Assembly (NCBI GenBank): GCA_029204225.1
Contig: CM055095.1
Location: 12,982,530 to 13,046,529 of the forward strand
Reading direction: 5' to 3'
Length of the DNA stretch: 64,000 nucleotides
Source: Diphasiastrum complanatum
Taxonomy: Eukaryota; Streptophyta; Lycopodiopsida; Lycopodiales; Lycopodiaceae
The notes beneath the pieces are model-generated. The model worked only from the letters and a program-made list of their open reading frames with translations, was not told where the DNA came from and searched no databases. Every line of letters starts with the position of its first letter. Positions within the stretch are counted from its first letter, which is position 1. Of the stretch, positions 36,480 to 47,330 are shown piece by piece. The position numbers were made by a program, and so were the translations under genes.

Positions 36480-37366
36480 GTACCATATGTAGTTCCTAAA
36501 GTGAGCCGATTCTATCGTTGTAATCCAAATTACACGTCATTAGGAGATGCAATCTATTTTATCACTTTCATAGATGATTATTCTAGATGGTCTACAGTCA
36601 TGTTCATTAAGCACAAATCTGAAGCCTTTGAATGCTTCAAGAGATTCAAGGCCATGGCTGAGACACAAACATCTGGGAAAGTGAAGGCACTCCGAACTGA
36701 TGGTGATGGCGAATACATCTCCAACGAGATGTCCGACTACATGGCTGAATATGGTATTAGAAGACAGTTCACCACTTCCTATTCGCCTCAACAGAACGGG
36801 ATTGCAAAAAGGAAGAATTGAACTCTTCTCAACTCAGCCAGATCCATGCTACATCAAGCACACCTACTTGCGAAGTTTTGGGCTGAAGCTACTGCCATAG
36901 CTTGTTACGTGCAAAACAGATCTAGCACCAAAGCCGTCAACAACAAGACTCCTCATGAAGTTTGGCACGGACACAAGCCTAGTGTCAGCCATGTAAAAAT
37001 CTTAGGTTTTATATGTTTTGTTCACATTCCTAAACAGCTTAGAAAGAAGCTAGATCATAGGACAAATAAATGTATTTTCATTGGCTATCCTAATGAACAT
37101 AAAACTTATAAAGTTTATGATCCATCCACCAATGTAGTATTTGTCTCTAGGGATGTAATATCTCAAGAATATACATACTATGATTTCAAACAACCATCGA
37201 TAAACGATGCTATGTCATTTCATCCTATTTTACGTAGCATGGATTCTTCCAACGTTGATGTTCCTTCTATAGAACCTGCAGCTACAGCTACAGAAAGCAC
37301 CAGAAGTTTTTCAACATGCTGAACCTGACGAAGATACCAAGGCACCAACCGTGACCTTAAGAGGGA
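36480..37366 (+). pseudogene. Copia integrase core fragment
   Basis: The frame 36477-36821 contains ITFIDDYSRWSTVMFIKHK (first core aspartate), LRTDGDGEYIS (second aspartate) and SYSPQQNGIAKRKN (core glutamate replaced by lysine). A TGA then follows. 36846-37322 continues in frame after the stop with FWAEATAIACYVQNR and integrase C-terminal FIGYPNEHKTYKVYDP. RT and RNase H are absent: the linker ends at 37322 and a purine tract plus LTR start follow at once. Confidence 0.85.
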
Positions 37367-37367
37367 C

Positions 37368-37860
37368 TGTTGGAAATTAAGCCCACAGTTGCCTCCTTGG
37401 TGAATAACTAATTTCTATTTCATGATTCTTCCTGCATGTTTATTGATCATTGATCTAGGGTCAGGTGAAACCAACTTTGGTTCTACGTCTGCTCATCTGA
37501 TACCTGCAGGAATCACAAACTTAGACAGCCAGTTTATTTGAAGAACGTCTACAACGGGCTTCCGGCTGATCTCCAGCAAAGGGTAACCAATGTTGTCATG
37601 ATTTCAAGTTCAGATGTTAAGCTCAATAATTTGAAGTCATTGAAGACTTGGCCACCTTCAAGGACTTCCATGAAATTAGCATTTAGAACAAGTTTGCAGA
37701 CATACATTTCTTTCACGACAGTCTGCAAAAATACTCTAAGTGTCGCGACAGTCTGCAGAAATGAACTATGTTTTCGACAGCTTCGGCTTTTTCGCATTTT
37801 TCCAAAATGCGACACTTGCATAGTTCAAAAGTTCAACTTGTGAAGTTCAAAAGTTTAACT
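37368..37860 (+). repeat. 3' LTR start of the deleted Copia fragment
   Basis: The purine run TTAAGAGGGAC leads into TGTTGGAAATTAAGCCC at 37368, a normal Copia LTR start. The region 37690-37830 repeats GACAGTCTGCA(G/A)AAAT and contains AATGCGACACTTG, words shared with the LTRs at 28600-28900 and 42100-42470. The right border is unknown. Confidence 0.55.
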
Positions 37861-38588
37861 GTTTTACTAATCACTTGATGAGCCATGTTGGGTGATAAAA
37901 AAAAAATTACACCTTAGGTATCAAATTTTGGCTTTCCCAAATGATAGGCAACAAAGCCTCGCCACTATCATAACGACATGACACTTGCTTAGTTTCCTAA
38001 ATAGTTGAAAATATATATCACTTTGTGATACCACATATTTCTATATTTATTCAAAAATGACAATTTATACGTAGAAATGAGGATATGCGCTGGACAACTG
38101 TATAGTTTGAAGAGGCCTATATCATTTTTTGGATATAATTGTTAAGGACCTATCTTTTACTTAAAGTCATGACCTCCTGAATTGAGACGACACTTGGATA
38201 CGAAGCGACTGAATTCGAATCGTCACAATGAACCATCACCTGTACAAGTTATTTATACTTGTAACTTATATGATAATTAGAATTTGTAATTAGAGCAACG
38301 CACTAGGAATTTCTATCAGTGTGTTTGTTTCCTCCATAGGTTATAATAGAGCAGCGACGCACTAGGAATTTATGTCGGTGTGTTTGTTTGCTCCGTAGGT
38401 TATAAAACTAGACACTCTTATTCTCACATTACCTAGAGAGAGAGAGAGAGAGTTACTATATGTTTGAGATTGAAGAAATGAATAGAGTGTTCAAGGTTAT
38501 TTCCTTCAATCTTTGTTCTCTGCACTGCTGAGTGTGCTACTAGCAATCGCATATGCATTACTTGAATCATTATTTGGTCAGACAGTAT
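37861..38588. repeat. Unassigned DNA with a 59-bp tandem pair
   Basis: CGCACTAGGAATTT starts at 38299 and again at 38358; both units run through GTGTGTTTGTTT and TAGGTTATAA. A short GA run lies at about 38438-38452. This may be part of the left LTR of the element that follows. Confidence 0.6.
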
Positions 38589-39278
38589 CATATTTCATTA
38601 CAGTTGTTTGTTGTGTTTCCGTGAAGTTGAATTAAAGAACTGTCTTTAAACTTGTTTACCTATCTATGCGAATACTTTGTGTTCGACCTTCGAGTAAATA
38701 TACCTTTGGTGCAGTTTTCCACAGTTGCTGATGTTATAGTATGTATGTTGTGAAATGCTAGTCCTTGACTAAAGATCTGAGTTATTGATCTGTAGTCTTG
38801 TTAGTAATGAAGATAATTGTTTCTAGCATATTCGTGAACTGCTTGAGTTCTTCAACCATGACCGGACTTTAGTTGTTGAGGACTTCTGTCTAGAACACAT
38901 GAGTTCATGAATAAGACTAACTTTTTGTCTGTTCGTACGTGTCTGCATCGAACATATCACATATCCTTGTTGACAACTTAATCAGTTAAAGTGCAATTCA
39001 TTCGAGTTACTCTGATATCATTTTACATACGAAACGCTTTATCTTCGATTTGATAGAGGAAGGCTATTGTTTAGCATTCATTACATGTATTCACCATTCC
39101 TAAAAGTGGTACTGGCTACTTACAAAATGTCTGTTGACAACCAGATTTTCTCTCAACTCCATTTCATTCGAAATAAGTCAATAATGTATCAACTTAAGAA
39201 AATCTTCTTGGGGAACGATCTAAATACTACATAAATATAGCAGTTCGGTGTTGGTATATTATGACATATGCCATTTTT

Positions 39279-39291
39279 TGGCGCCGTTGCC
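39279..39291 (+). other. LTR-4 primer-binding site (tRNA-Asp type)
   Basis: TGGCGCCGTTGCC follows the LTR after a short T run, matching the aspartate tRNA end used by plant Gypsy elements. Confidence 0.85.
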
Positions 39292-39452
39292 GAGGATAGT
39301 CAAATAAAGTTAATGCAAACTGACAACTCCATCTCCATCCCCATTGTATGTTAGATAGAGCTGCTCGACTAGAAAGATATCGGAGACTTCAAGAAGAATT
39401 TTTCAAAAGACTTCAGAAGTCTTTTCAAAGATGAGAATCACCTTTTCTAAAT

Positions 39453-39899
39453 TTGAAGCCGGTTTGCTTTGGTTCTATCACCTACAAAGCATTTTTGCGA
39501 TCAAGCATAAGAAGTTTGCTACGGTGGGGAGCACATATCTCGCGGTTGTGCGACTATTTCGGCATTCTTACTCAGACAGAGCAGGGAGTGTTGGCAGGAA
39601 GGATGTTAGCACCAACAAAGATTGATCTGTCAAGCCTCCTGCAGGGCGCTAGACAAGACCAACCAGTAGCTTCTTCTGCCATGGAGGTTGATGCAGGAGC
39701 AGAGAAGGAAGCTACTGACACAGGAGAGGATGTTGCTGCAAATGCTTCTGCAGTAAATGAAACTTTAGCTGTCGTTCCCATTTTTGCTAGGATTTCACCC
39801 AAGCAGAAGGACTTTGCATCTACGGACGACAAAGAGACTATCTCCGACAAGGGCAAAGGAGCAGAGGAGGAAGCTGTTGACGTGGAGAAGGATGAATAG
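39453..39899 (+). CDS. LTR-4 ORF: gag-like N-part with acidic C-tail
   Basis: 148 codons from ATG 39453 to TAG. The first 60 residues contain RWGAHISRLCDYFGIL, which recalls the H-I-x-R-L-x-x-Y/H-F-G-I segment of Athila/Tat-type gag proteins. The rest is low-complexity and acidic (repeated E, D, A; DKGKGAEEEAVDVEKDE at the end). The start is the first ATG of this frame; coding homology may begin earlier, so it may be 5'-truncated. Only 60 bp separates it from the next frame, which may be the same protein after a stop. The function is unknown beyond a probable structural role in the element. Confidence 0.5.
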   Translation: MKPVCFGSITYKAFLRSSIRSLLRWGAHISRLCDYFGILTQTEQGVLAGRMLAPTKIDLSSLLQGARQDQPVASSAMEVDAGAEKEATDTGEDVAANASAVNETLAVVPIFARISPKQKDFASTDDKETISDKGKGAEEEAVDVEKDE

Positions 39900-39961
39900 G
39901 AAAGTAAAAACAATCTTTATAAGTGGTACCATTAGTTCTCCCTAGGTGCACCTAGGACATT

Positions 39962-40249
39962 GTGGGGAGGATCCATTCGTTTGACCTGCACATACAAGAC
40001 AGTATGATGCAGCTGTTTCAGCAAATAGACGAGATGACCAGCAACATCGAGATGTTGTCTGAGCAAAATTCATCTCTAGAAACAAATAATAAACTTTTGA
40101 ATGAGCAAAATTGCTCACTGGGCCAACTACTTCAAAAGTCAAATGAAGAAGCCCAGTCATTAGAAGACGCGAATAAGGCGCTCCAAGCCAAATCTGCAAA
40201 TTTGCAGAAAGTTTTTTATTCGTTGACAATCGAACTAAATAAAGTCTAG
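39962..40249 (+). CDS. LTR-4 ORF: coiled-coil protein, first part
   Basis: 95 codons beginning MGRIHSFDLHIQDSM. From residue 14 it is a strong heptad coiled-coil (LFQQIDEMTSNIEMLSEQNS and similar, rich in L, E, Q, N). The TAG at 40247-40249 interrupts what looks like a continuous coiled-coil that resumes in the same frame and then from 40319. Whether this is one protein broken by a single stop or two is undecided. Confidence 0.5.
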   Translation: MGRIHSFDLHIQDSMMQLFQQIDEMTSNIEMLSEQNSSLETNNKLLNEQNCSLGQLLQKSNEEAQSLEDANKALQAKSANLQKVFYSLTIELNKV

Positions 40250-40318
40250 GCAGAAAAGGCCTCTCTGCAGACCAAACTGCACGATGAAGGCTTAAGACGA
40301 ATAAAAGCCGAAACCGCC

Positions 40319-40720
40319 TTGCAGCTATGCAGCAGCTCTGGTTCAATCCAGATAGATTCATCAAAGTTGCAGGCTCTTCAAGATCAAATGTTGGAGAATT
40401 TTCAAGTTGAATTTCTGATTCCTCTCGAAAATGACAAAGCACTTGTCGAGGAGGAACTTGTGGAGCTGAAGGAGCTATCAGCTGAGACAACTTGCTTTGG
40501 GTCAGATGCGCACAAAGAATATTCGCAGGCTCTAGAGAAGATCGAAGAATTGACCAAGCAGCTCCAAGCAATCCAAAACTATACAGGGGTAGTAGATCAC
40601 CTGGAGTATGATGACGCGTGTGTAAAAATTTTTGATCTACAAAAGGAAGTACAAGACCTCAAACAACAATTTGAAGACCAGAAGCTTGCTATAGATAACC
40701 ACAGACAGGACATGGTATAA
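40319..40720 (+). CDS. LTR-4 ORF: coiled-coil protein, second part
   Basis: 133 codons ending with TAA at 40720. Heptad-rich throughout: LEKIEELTKQLQAI, KIFDLQKEVQDLKQQFEDQK. The frame is the same as 39962-40249 when read through the intervening 70 bp (both starts differ by a multiple of three), so the pair may be one long coiled-coil of about 250 residues with one premature stop. No zinc knuckle, protease or RT is attached. Confidence 0.5.
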   Translation: MQLCSSSGSIQIDSSKLQALQDQMLENFQVEFLIPLENDKALVEEELVELKELSAETTCFGSDAHKEYSQALEKIEELTKQLQAIQNYTGVVDHLEYDDACVKIFDLQKEVQDLKQQFEDQKLAIDNHRQDMV

Positions 40721-41784
40721 GCACAGCCTAAACCAAAGCGATAGAAGAGAAATCAGTCAAAGGTATGTTTGGAACGATTTTAAATTTTTTCTGAAAGATT
40801 TTGGAAGTGGAGTCCTTGCCATTTCAATGTGGAATTACAGTGGCATATGGATTATTTGATACTACCAGGCATGCAGGTGTGGTATTCGACAATTGGCCGA
40901 CGGTTGGCAATCAGAGTGGAACAAAGAAGATTTCCTTTGGTTATGGGACCAGTTAAGCATAGAATAGAAAGAATGTCTGTGTTGGGCCATCATCCAGGGA
41001 AAGTTCAAAGTTATTTATTTTAAATCAATCAAATTGTACATAGGGTCCACATTTTGTATGCGATATTTCATTACAGTCGTTTGTTGTATTTCCGTGAAGT
41101 TGAAATAAAGAACTGTCTTTAAACTTATTTACCTGTCTATGCGAATACTTTGTGTTCGACCTTCGAGTAAATATACCTTTGGTGCAGTTTTCCACAGTTG
41201 CTAATGTAAAAGTATGTATGTTGTGAAATGCTAGTCCTTGACTGAAGAACTGAGTTATTGATCTGTAGTCGTGCTAGTAATGAAGATAAGTGTTTCTCAT
41301 ATATTCGCGAACTGCTTGAGTTCTTTAACCATGATCGGACTTTAGTTGTTGAGGACTTTTGTCTAGAACACATGAGTTCATGAATAAGATTAACTTTTTG
41401 TCTGTTCGTACATGTCTACATCGTACATATCACAGATCCTTGTTGACAACTTAATCAATTTGATAGAGAATGGCTGTTGTTTAGCATTCATTACTTGTAT
41501 TCACCTTTCCTAAAAGTGGTACTGGTTGCTTACAAAATGTCTGTTGACAACCAGATTTTCTCTCGACTCCATTTCATTCGAAATAAGTCAATAATGTATC
41601 AACTTAACAACTTTTAAGAGCTATCTTCTTGGGGAACGATCTAAATACTACATAAATATAGCAATTCGGTGTTGGTATATTATGACACACTTCTATTCAT
41701 AGATTGCTTGCATGTGCTTCTTTTCATTTGCATGCCTCAATTTAAGTTTTAATTTTCATGAATGACAATCTTACATGTTAATTA

Positions 41785-42009
41785 ATGAATATTTGTTTCC
41801 CATGTTTGAATGATTGTGAATCGTCGTCTAGATCTAGTGATGATGACAACAGTCACTCCATATCCAAAACAAAATTGGCATACGATGATGGGCCACACAT
41901 AAATCAACTATCACGTCGTGAGCATATGAGATTGAGAGCCATGATGAAAATAGACAAACAACAACGTGCAAAAACGAATCAGCCTCGACCTACTACTACT
42001 TCTTCTTCA
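41785..42009 (+). other. Possible coding fragment, unrecognised
   Basis: A frame from ATG 41785 reads serine- and aspartate-rich sequence (ESSSRSSDDDNSHS) followed by a basic part (SRREHMRLRAMMKIDKQQR). It runs on into the Copia LTR that starts at 42010, so the original ORF is cut. No family recognised. Confidence 0.3.
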
Positions 42010-43155
42010 TGTTGGAGTTTAATCTTACTCCTACTCTTCCTAACTGCCCTCCTTCCTTCTCTCAATTTTACTCTCTCAAATGAAATTTGCACTATTTTTC
42101 AACAGTCTGCATATTTGAACTTTTGTCGCAACGTCTGCATTTTTCTTCGCAATTTTTGACAGGCGAAAAACCCGACACCCGACACTATACCTTTGGGCCA
42201 TCATGAGAAACTAAGTGTTTTGCGACACTTGTGTAACTCGGTCTTTTTGGCCATTTTAGACACTTCCAGAAATGCGACACTACTTTGCGAAAAATGCGAC
42301 ACTGCATTTTTACATGCAATTTTTGACAGGCAAAGAAATGCGAAAAATGCAACACTGCATTTTTACATGCAATTTCTAATAGGCGATAAATGTGAGAAAT
42401 GTGACACTGCAGTTTTGAACGGAATTCCACACAGACGAAAAATACAAAAAATGCGACACTGCAAAAATACACAAGATTCCAAGTACAAACTGTCTACGTC
42501 TTCATGCTCCAATAATAACTGTTCTAATTAGTCAGTTAAGTGATCTTGTAAATGCAAAGATAGAATAATGCAAGATCTTACAGTTGCTATATATATGTAG
42601 ATGAGCGATTGAAGAGCATGATGCATGTGGATACTCCAGCAGAGATCAAACGACCAAAACGGGTCTTCTAGTAGCTGACTCCTCAGAGTTAGTGATCATA
42701 TATATAGAGAGAGATATTCAGAATTTTGACAATTGATTTGAGTTTGTAAGTAGGATCACGCGCTTATCAGCGCAATTGTATTGTGATCTGATTGTTGTGT
42801 TACAACATTATTATACGAATTCGCTACTGTTCTACATCTTTGCATTCTTGTTGAATGAAATTAACTCTCACTCCTCTTACGCAAACATCATTATAAGAAA
42901 ATGTATGGCTATCTCTGACGCCTAGGTTATTTCTACATTCTCTTCATATCAGGTTATCAACATTAGAGGATTGCATGGCTATCTCAGACACCTAATCGTT
43001 TCTGCAATCTCTCTTTCATGTTAGTCTAAGACTCCTACACTGATAATCTTATTCAACACAAAAGAACAGCTTGCAGTCTATGTTCTCTAAGTAATCCAAG
43101 ATCCTTTAATAAGAATTTTTATTTTTATCAGTTGGCATCAACATCTAAGCCAACA
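42010..43155 (+). repeat. Copia-4 5' LTR, about 1.15 kb
   Basis: It starts TGTTGGAGTTTAATC and ends CCAACA, followed by a degenerate primer site. The first 710 bp are an inverted match of the LTR at 29059-29777. It contains the GCGACACT minisatellite at 42270-42470. Confidence 0.75.
42270..42470 (+). repeat. GCGACACT minisatellite, unit about 52 bp
   Basis: About four degenerate units: each has AAAAATGCGACACTGC (variants GCAACACT, GTGACACT) followed by a spacer such as TTTTTACATGCAATTT and GACAGGC. Mirror copies occur at 29340-29500. Confidence 0.8.
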
Positions 43156-43157
43156 GG

Positions 43158-43395
43158 TTGGTTTCAGAGCACTAGTTTATTGGATTACTAGAGTTTAGGA
43201 TTCATAATAGAACGTAATACATTCTTGCTGTATAGAGCTAGTTCATTATGTTTGTGTTCTATCTCTGCTACTCGATTACAATGAAAGGTTCAACCTCAGA
43301 GATCAGCTTGATCAAAAAATTCAATGGAGATGACTGCCACATGTGAAAGTTCAAGATGAGGATGATCTTAATCGAGAAGGAGCTTTGAGAATATG
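43158..43395 (+). pseudogene. Copia-4 primer site and gag start
   Basis: TTGGTTTCAGAGC at 43158 is a one-mismatch form of the methionine tRNA primer site. ATG at 43281 opens MKGSTSEISLIKKFNGDDC, then a TGA where the family has tryptophan, then KFKMRMILIEKEL. This is the N-terminal Copia gag motif (F-x-G-x-N/D-x-x-x-W-K-x-x-M). Similarity is lost after about 43395; the rest of the element is missing. Confidence 0.75.
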
Positions 43396-43599
43396 TAAGA
43401 GTTTTTGCTCAACCTTTACATAAGAGTCATGTTACTAAATATGTTTACTCGTGGCTCAGGTGACTTTTGAAGTTATGTTTTGCCCTAATGGGCTCGCTCC
43501 AAATTCTCAAGTGACTCTTACCACCATTAGAAGTCACTCGAATGACCATTCCCCTATACATGACTATCTCCAAGTGCTAATTTCACTTCCAAAAGTTTC

Positions 43600-43945
43600 A
43601 GTTGATCGTCTGTTTGCATAGAATGGCTTAAAACGACTAACATGGAATACAGGATGAACCTTAGTTCCAACAGAGAGTTCTAGTCTATACGCAATCTTGT
43701 TAAGAACTTTGAAAGGACCGCTAAAACGTGGAGATAACTTCAAAAATTTTCCATTCGAAGTGTCTTAGAGTCTTTTCGGATTCTAAGATACACCCAATCA
43801 CCGATCTCAAATTCTCAAGGAGTGCGGCTTTAGTTAGCATATAATTGTGAGCCAATCCAATGCTTTCCCTAGCCACCTGCAACATATTATGCAAGAAATA
43901 CACTGCAGCTTTTGAAATTGAAACGCCTAAGGTATTGACGATTCG
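43600..43945 (-). pseudogene. Gypsy integrase C-terminal fragment
   Basis: Minus-strand frames give MLQVARESIGLAHNYM, then [19 protein letters not shown], then [20 protein letters not shown] and [14 protein letters not shown]. This is the exact order of the Gypsy integrase end (the G-D-x-V and K-L-x-P-R-F/Y-x-G-P-F/Y motifs and the H-P-V-F-H-V-S segment before a chromodomain). Three frames are used, so it is inactive. Confidence 0.85.
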
Positions 43946-44655
43946 CGGATTAATTGATGGATTTATAAGGAAAAAAATCACCGACTAAAAAATAATCCTA
44001 GACGATTTGAATTTATGCGATCGGTGTTTCTGATAAAATTGTAATATATCTCAAAAGACATGAGCAATCATGAGATGAAAATACCACTTCTCTGTATTGG
44101 ACGCATGCATTTGTGTGAAGGGAGGATTACAAATTCCCAAGTGCTGAGTTTCTTTGGATCAATTTTTATTAAGGATCGAATTTCTACTGAATCAAAAATA
44201 TTCGACCTGATCCGATCTGATCCGCTGGCTCACGGCCGCTCTATTCCTTGCTCTATGTCTGTGGGTGGTTGCGCCCTTCTCTACTAGTGCATTCCGGTCT
44301 GGCCGCATACTGGCAAAGTTTACATCATAGTTTGTGCCAAAAACTCGCGCTCTCTATATCAGTGTGGCAGAGACCATAGAGTCTAAGATTTCTATTTGCT
44401 CTCTTTTGTTTTGGTGAAGTGAGTCAGTTGACTAGATATTCTAAGCCATCTTTCAGGAGTTTAGACACATCAGAGTAGCAAGGTTGGTGGGCTATAATAT
44501 CAGTTGCTTCAACAAGGAGACATTGCTTGTTGGACCCAGGGTCGGACTTGCCCGGAAATATCTGACTTTTTTGATCCATTGAAAAATAAAATTGTAAAAT
44601 TGATCTTCGGTCTTATAAATGTTGAAATTATAATAATCGATTCTTCTGTACTTTT

Positions 44656-45231
44656 ATGTCCGAAGACCAATATTGGAGAGAAAGATGGAGAAAGGAGCGA
44701 GTAGAAAGACGAAGGCGCAGAGAACATGAAGAACTAAACTGGAAAGTGAAAGCCTCAAAAGATGCAGATATTTATGTGTCTCAATTTGAGTCCATTGCTG
44801 CAAGCAATAGAGAAAGTTTAGATGCTGACAAACTAAGGATATTTCCTAAACTGTTTAGAAAAGAAGCCAGAACATGGTATATTCAGATTGAATATGATTT
44901 GATAACAACTTGGGGAGATTTAAAAAGCTAATTCCTGAAGCAATTTAGAGAAATTGACTATTCCACATGAATTCTGGCCCAATTGAATTCAATCAGACAA
45001 AAAGAAAAAGAATCTCTAAGAAAGTATACTCAAAGGGTTATGAAACTAATTGGTCAATCGACTGGAGTATATCCGGTAGCCATGAAGATCGAATGGTTCT
45101 TGAGGGGATTACCCAAAACGATAGATCGATATTGCAGGCAAGGACCTACTGATAGCCTTGAGCATGTCATTGCTATGGCAGAGAACTATGAGAATTTTCG
45201 GATATCAAGAAGTCGAAGGTCGAAGAAATAG
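44656..45231 (+). pseudogene. Gypsy-4 gag
   Basis: The frame from ATG 44656 starts with a very basic stretch (RWRKERVERRRRREHEEL). It then gives ESLDADKLRIFPKLFRKEARTWY, the W-Y/F core of retrotransposon gag. It stops at 44929 (TAA) and, after a frame change, continues at 44983-45231 with LNSIRQKEKESLRKYTQRVMKL and FLRGLPKTI. The latter is the Q-x-x-x-E-S-x-x-x-Y-x-x-R-F-x-x-L and F-x-x-G-L segment of Gypsy gag. Confidence 0.85.
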
Positions 45232-45539
45232 CTTATCAAAAAGAAAAAGCATATATATTCTTCAGACGATCAATAATCGGATTCTGTATCGGGAACTAGT
45301 TCATCATCGAGTTCTAGTTCGGATTCAGATAGTCCGAGTGAAGATGAATCTCCAAGGAGAACTTTGAAATGCCATAAGACACAAATAAAAGATCTAAAAA
45401 GAATGGAAGATCCAAAGAAGAGCGATGGAAAACATCAAAATTAATGGAAGAAGGAAGTTTCCAAACTTGAAAGGAAATTTGAGGATTTGAAAGTTTATAT
45501 TCTTCAACTGAAGAATAAGAGAAAATCTCCTAATACAGT

Positions 45540-45990
45540 AGGAAAGTTAAATGTATGGTGTACAAAGTGCAATAAGGAAGGTCACCATTATTCGAAATGT
45601 AAAGCTAAAATGCAAGTTTCCTATCTATAAGAGAGTCATGAGGAAGGAAATTTTGACAACGAAGTGGTTTGTTTAATGGAGGTAGATCCTGGTGAGACTG
45701 TATATAAAGTACAAGCTTCTAATTCGAAAACTACTGCTACACCAGTCTCTTCTTCATATAAATCTCTTGTGAAGAAATTTATTCCAGTACAGAAGTATAT
45801 ACCTAATAAGCAGAAGAATGGTGTCCAAAGGACAAAACATATACTACATGTTTTGATTGTGGAACACCTGGACATTATTCTAATGAATGTCCTGGACCAA
45901 AGAAGCATATTGGATATGTACCCTTGTGTGGAAATTGCAAAGCTGAAGGACATGTAACTTCAGAGTGTTCTAAGCCACCAGTTAAAAGTT
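45540..45990 (+). pseudogene. Gypsy-4 zinc knuckle region (three CCHC boxes)
   Basis: Knuckle 1 at about 45561-45600: CTKCNKEGHHYSKC. After a stop and frame change, knuckles 2 and 3 lie close together: CFDCGTPGHYSNEC (about 45860-45900) and CGNCKAEGHVTSEC (about 45937-45975). All three keep the C-x2-C-x4-H-x4-C spacing. They probably belonged to the nucleocapsid end of gag. Confidence 0.85.
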
Positions 45991-45991
45991 A

Positions 45992-46426
45992 TTGGTAAAG
46001 TGTGTCGAACTTGAAGGCACTAAGGATAGTGAAACCAAAGATGAAGTGGTTCAGCAGGTCAAACTTTTTGACGAAGAAACAAATTGGCCGAGTGATATTG
46101 ACTTTGAAGTATCGAAAGTAAGCACTATAAGCAAAACCAAACAAAAACGACAATATCAAATTCAACCTATAACAGAATCGCCTAAGAAGAAGACAAAATC
46201 TTCAAAGAAAAAGCAAGATTCTAAAGAAAAAGTCAATCTATCACATAGGAAAGACGATCATGTTTATGACAGGGGTGATAAGAAATATTTTGCTCCAGAT
46301 ATAACGAAAGAAGTAGAACAACTTCTTACCAAGGAGTTAAATAAATCAAAGAAAAAGGTTACTTTTGAAGAACCTTTGGAAGCTACGGTTCCAACAAGAC
46401 CAAAGATCGCAAAATCTTTGTCCTGA
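45992..46426 (+). pseudogene. Gypsy-4 lysine-rich linker ORF
   Basis: 144 codons, highly charged (TESPKKKTKSSKKKQDSKEK, VEQLLTKELNKSKKKVTFEE). It follows the knuckles and is probably the gag/protease connecting region; no D-T/S-G active site is visible. It ends at 46426, only about 85 bp before integrase sequence. Confidence 0.5.
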
Positions 46427-46509
46427 AGATCGAGTTATGATATTTATTGAAGATCTTGGCAATTTGAGACCAAGCATAACGTTTAAACAGCTTTTAGAAG
46501 ACATTGTCA

Positions 46510-47330
46510 ACTAATTGGTCGTTGGTACCAGTTTTACCACTGACACCATTCAAAAAATAGGATATAAATTTGTGGGGCCGATTAAGCCAACTACTAAACA
46601 CAGGAAAAACCGATACATACTGATAGCAATAGACTACTGCACAAAAATGATGGAAGCTGAGCCTACGAAGAAAAATGGTGCAAAGACTGTGGCCAATTTT
46701 CTTTTTGCTAATCACAAGATATGGTTATCCTTTAGAACTTGTCAGTGACAAAGGAACTCATTTCATTAATAATACTATTGCAGAGTTACTGAAGTATTAT
46801 ATGATTATTCACAGAAGGACAACTCCATATAGTCCTAAGACAAATGGATTAATTGAATGAGCGAATGGTACTTTATGTAAAATATTGAATAAAATTACAG
46901 ATCAGCATTTTACAGATTGGGATATGAAAATACCAGCAGTTCTTTGGGCATTTCGGAATACTGAAAAAATTACAACTAAAAAGACTCCATATTATTTAGT
47001 TTATGGAATGTACCCAATACTCCCAATTGAATTCGAGATTCCAACATATTGAATTCAACATGCAGATCGTGAAGAATCACATAATATTATTGATGAAAGA
47101 CTACATCTAATATCTCGATTAGAGGAAGATCGATTATGTCCCTTGCAGGAAACAATAGTCGTACAGAAAAAGAGAAAGGAACATTATGATACATGTTTGA
47201 AATTTTTTTTTCTTAAAGTTGGTGATTTGGCACTTTTATATGACAATAGACATATAAAATCTCCTAAAAAATTACATACAAATGGATGGGGCCATACAAA
47301 GTCATTGAAGAATTTTCCAATGATTTGATC
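46510..47330 (+). pseudogene. Gypsy-4 integrase
   Basis: Frames read YKFVGPIKPTTKHRKNRYIL and IAIDYCTKMMEAEPTK (first core aspartate), then YPLELVSDKGTHF (second aspartate) and YSPKTNGLIE followed by a stop, then ANGTL (the core glutamate is the residue just before the stop). FRNTEKITTKKTPYYLVYG and a degraded C-terminal part (LKVGDLALLYD) follow. At least three stops or frameshifts. The N-terminal zinc finger is missing, so the deletion that removed RT extends into integrase. Confidence 0.85.

Larger units (their letters stand above)
38589..41688 (+). mobile_element. LTR-4: LTR element encoding coiled-coil proteins
   Basis: LTR copies at 38589-39267 and 41063-41688 are closely similar (shared CTATGCGAATACTTTGTGTT, GTAGTCTTG/GTCGTGC and TTGGTATATTATGACA blocks). 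The right copy lacks a few short segments. A perfect tRNA-Asp primer site follows the left LTR. The 1.8-kb interior codes for acidic and coiled-coil proteins but shows no protease, RT or integrase, so the element is non-autonomous. The true left border may lie upstream of 38589. Confidence 0.75.

Noticed and set aside
43158-43170. Start of an intact Copia element
   Set aside because: Only the LTR, a mutated primer site and about 115 bp of gag remain; no pol follows in this orientation.
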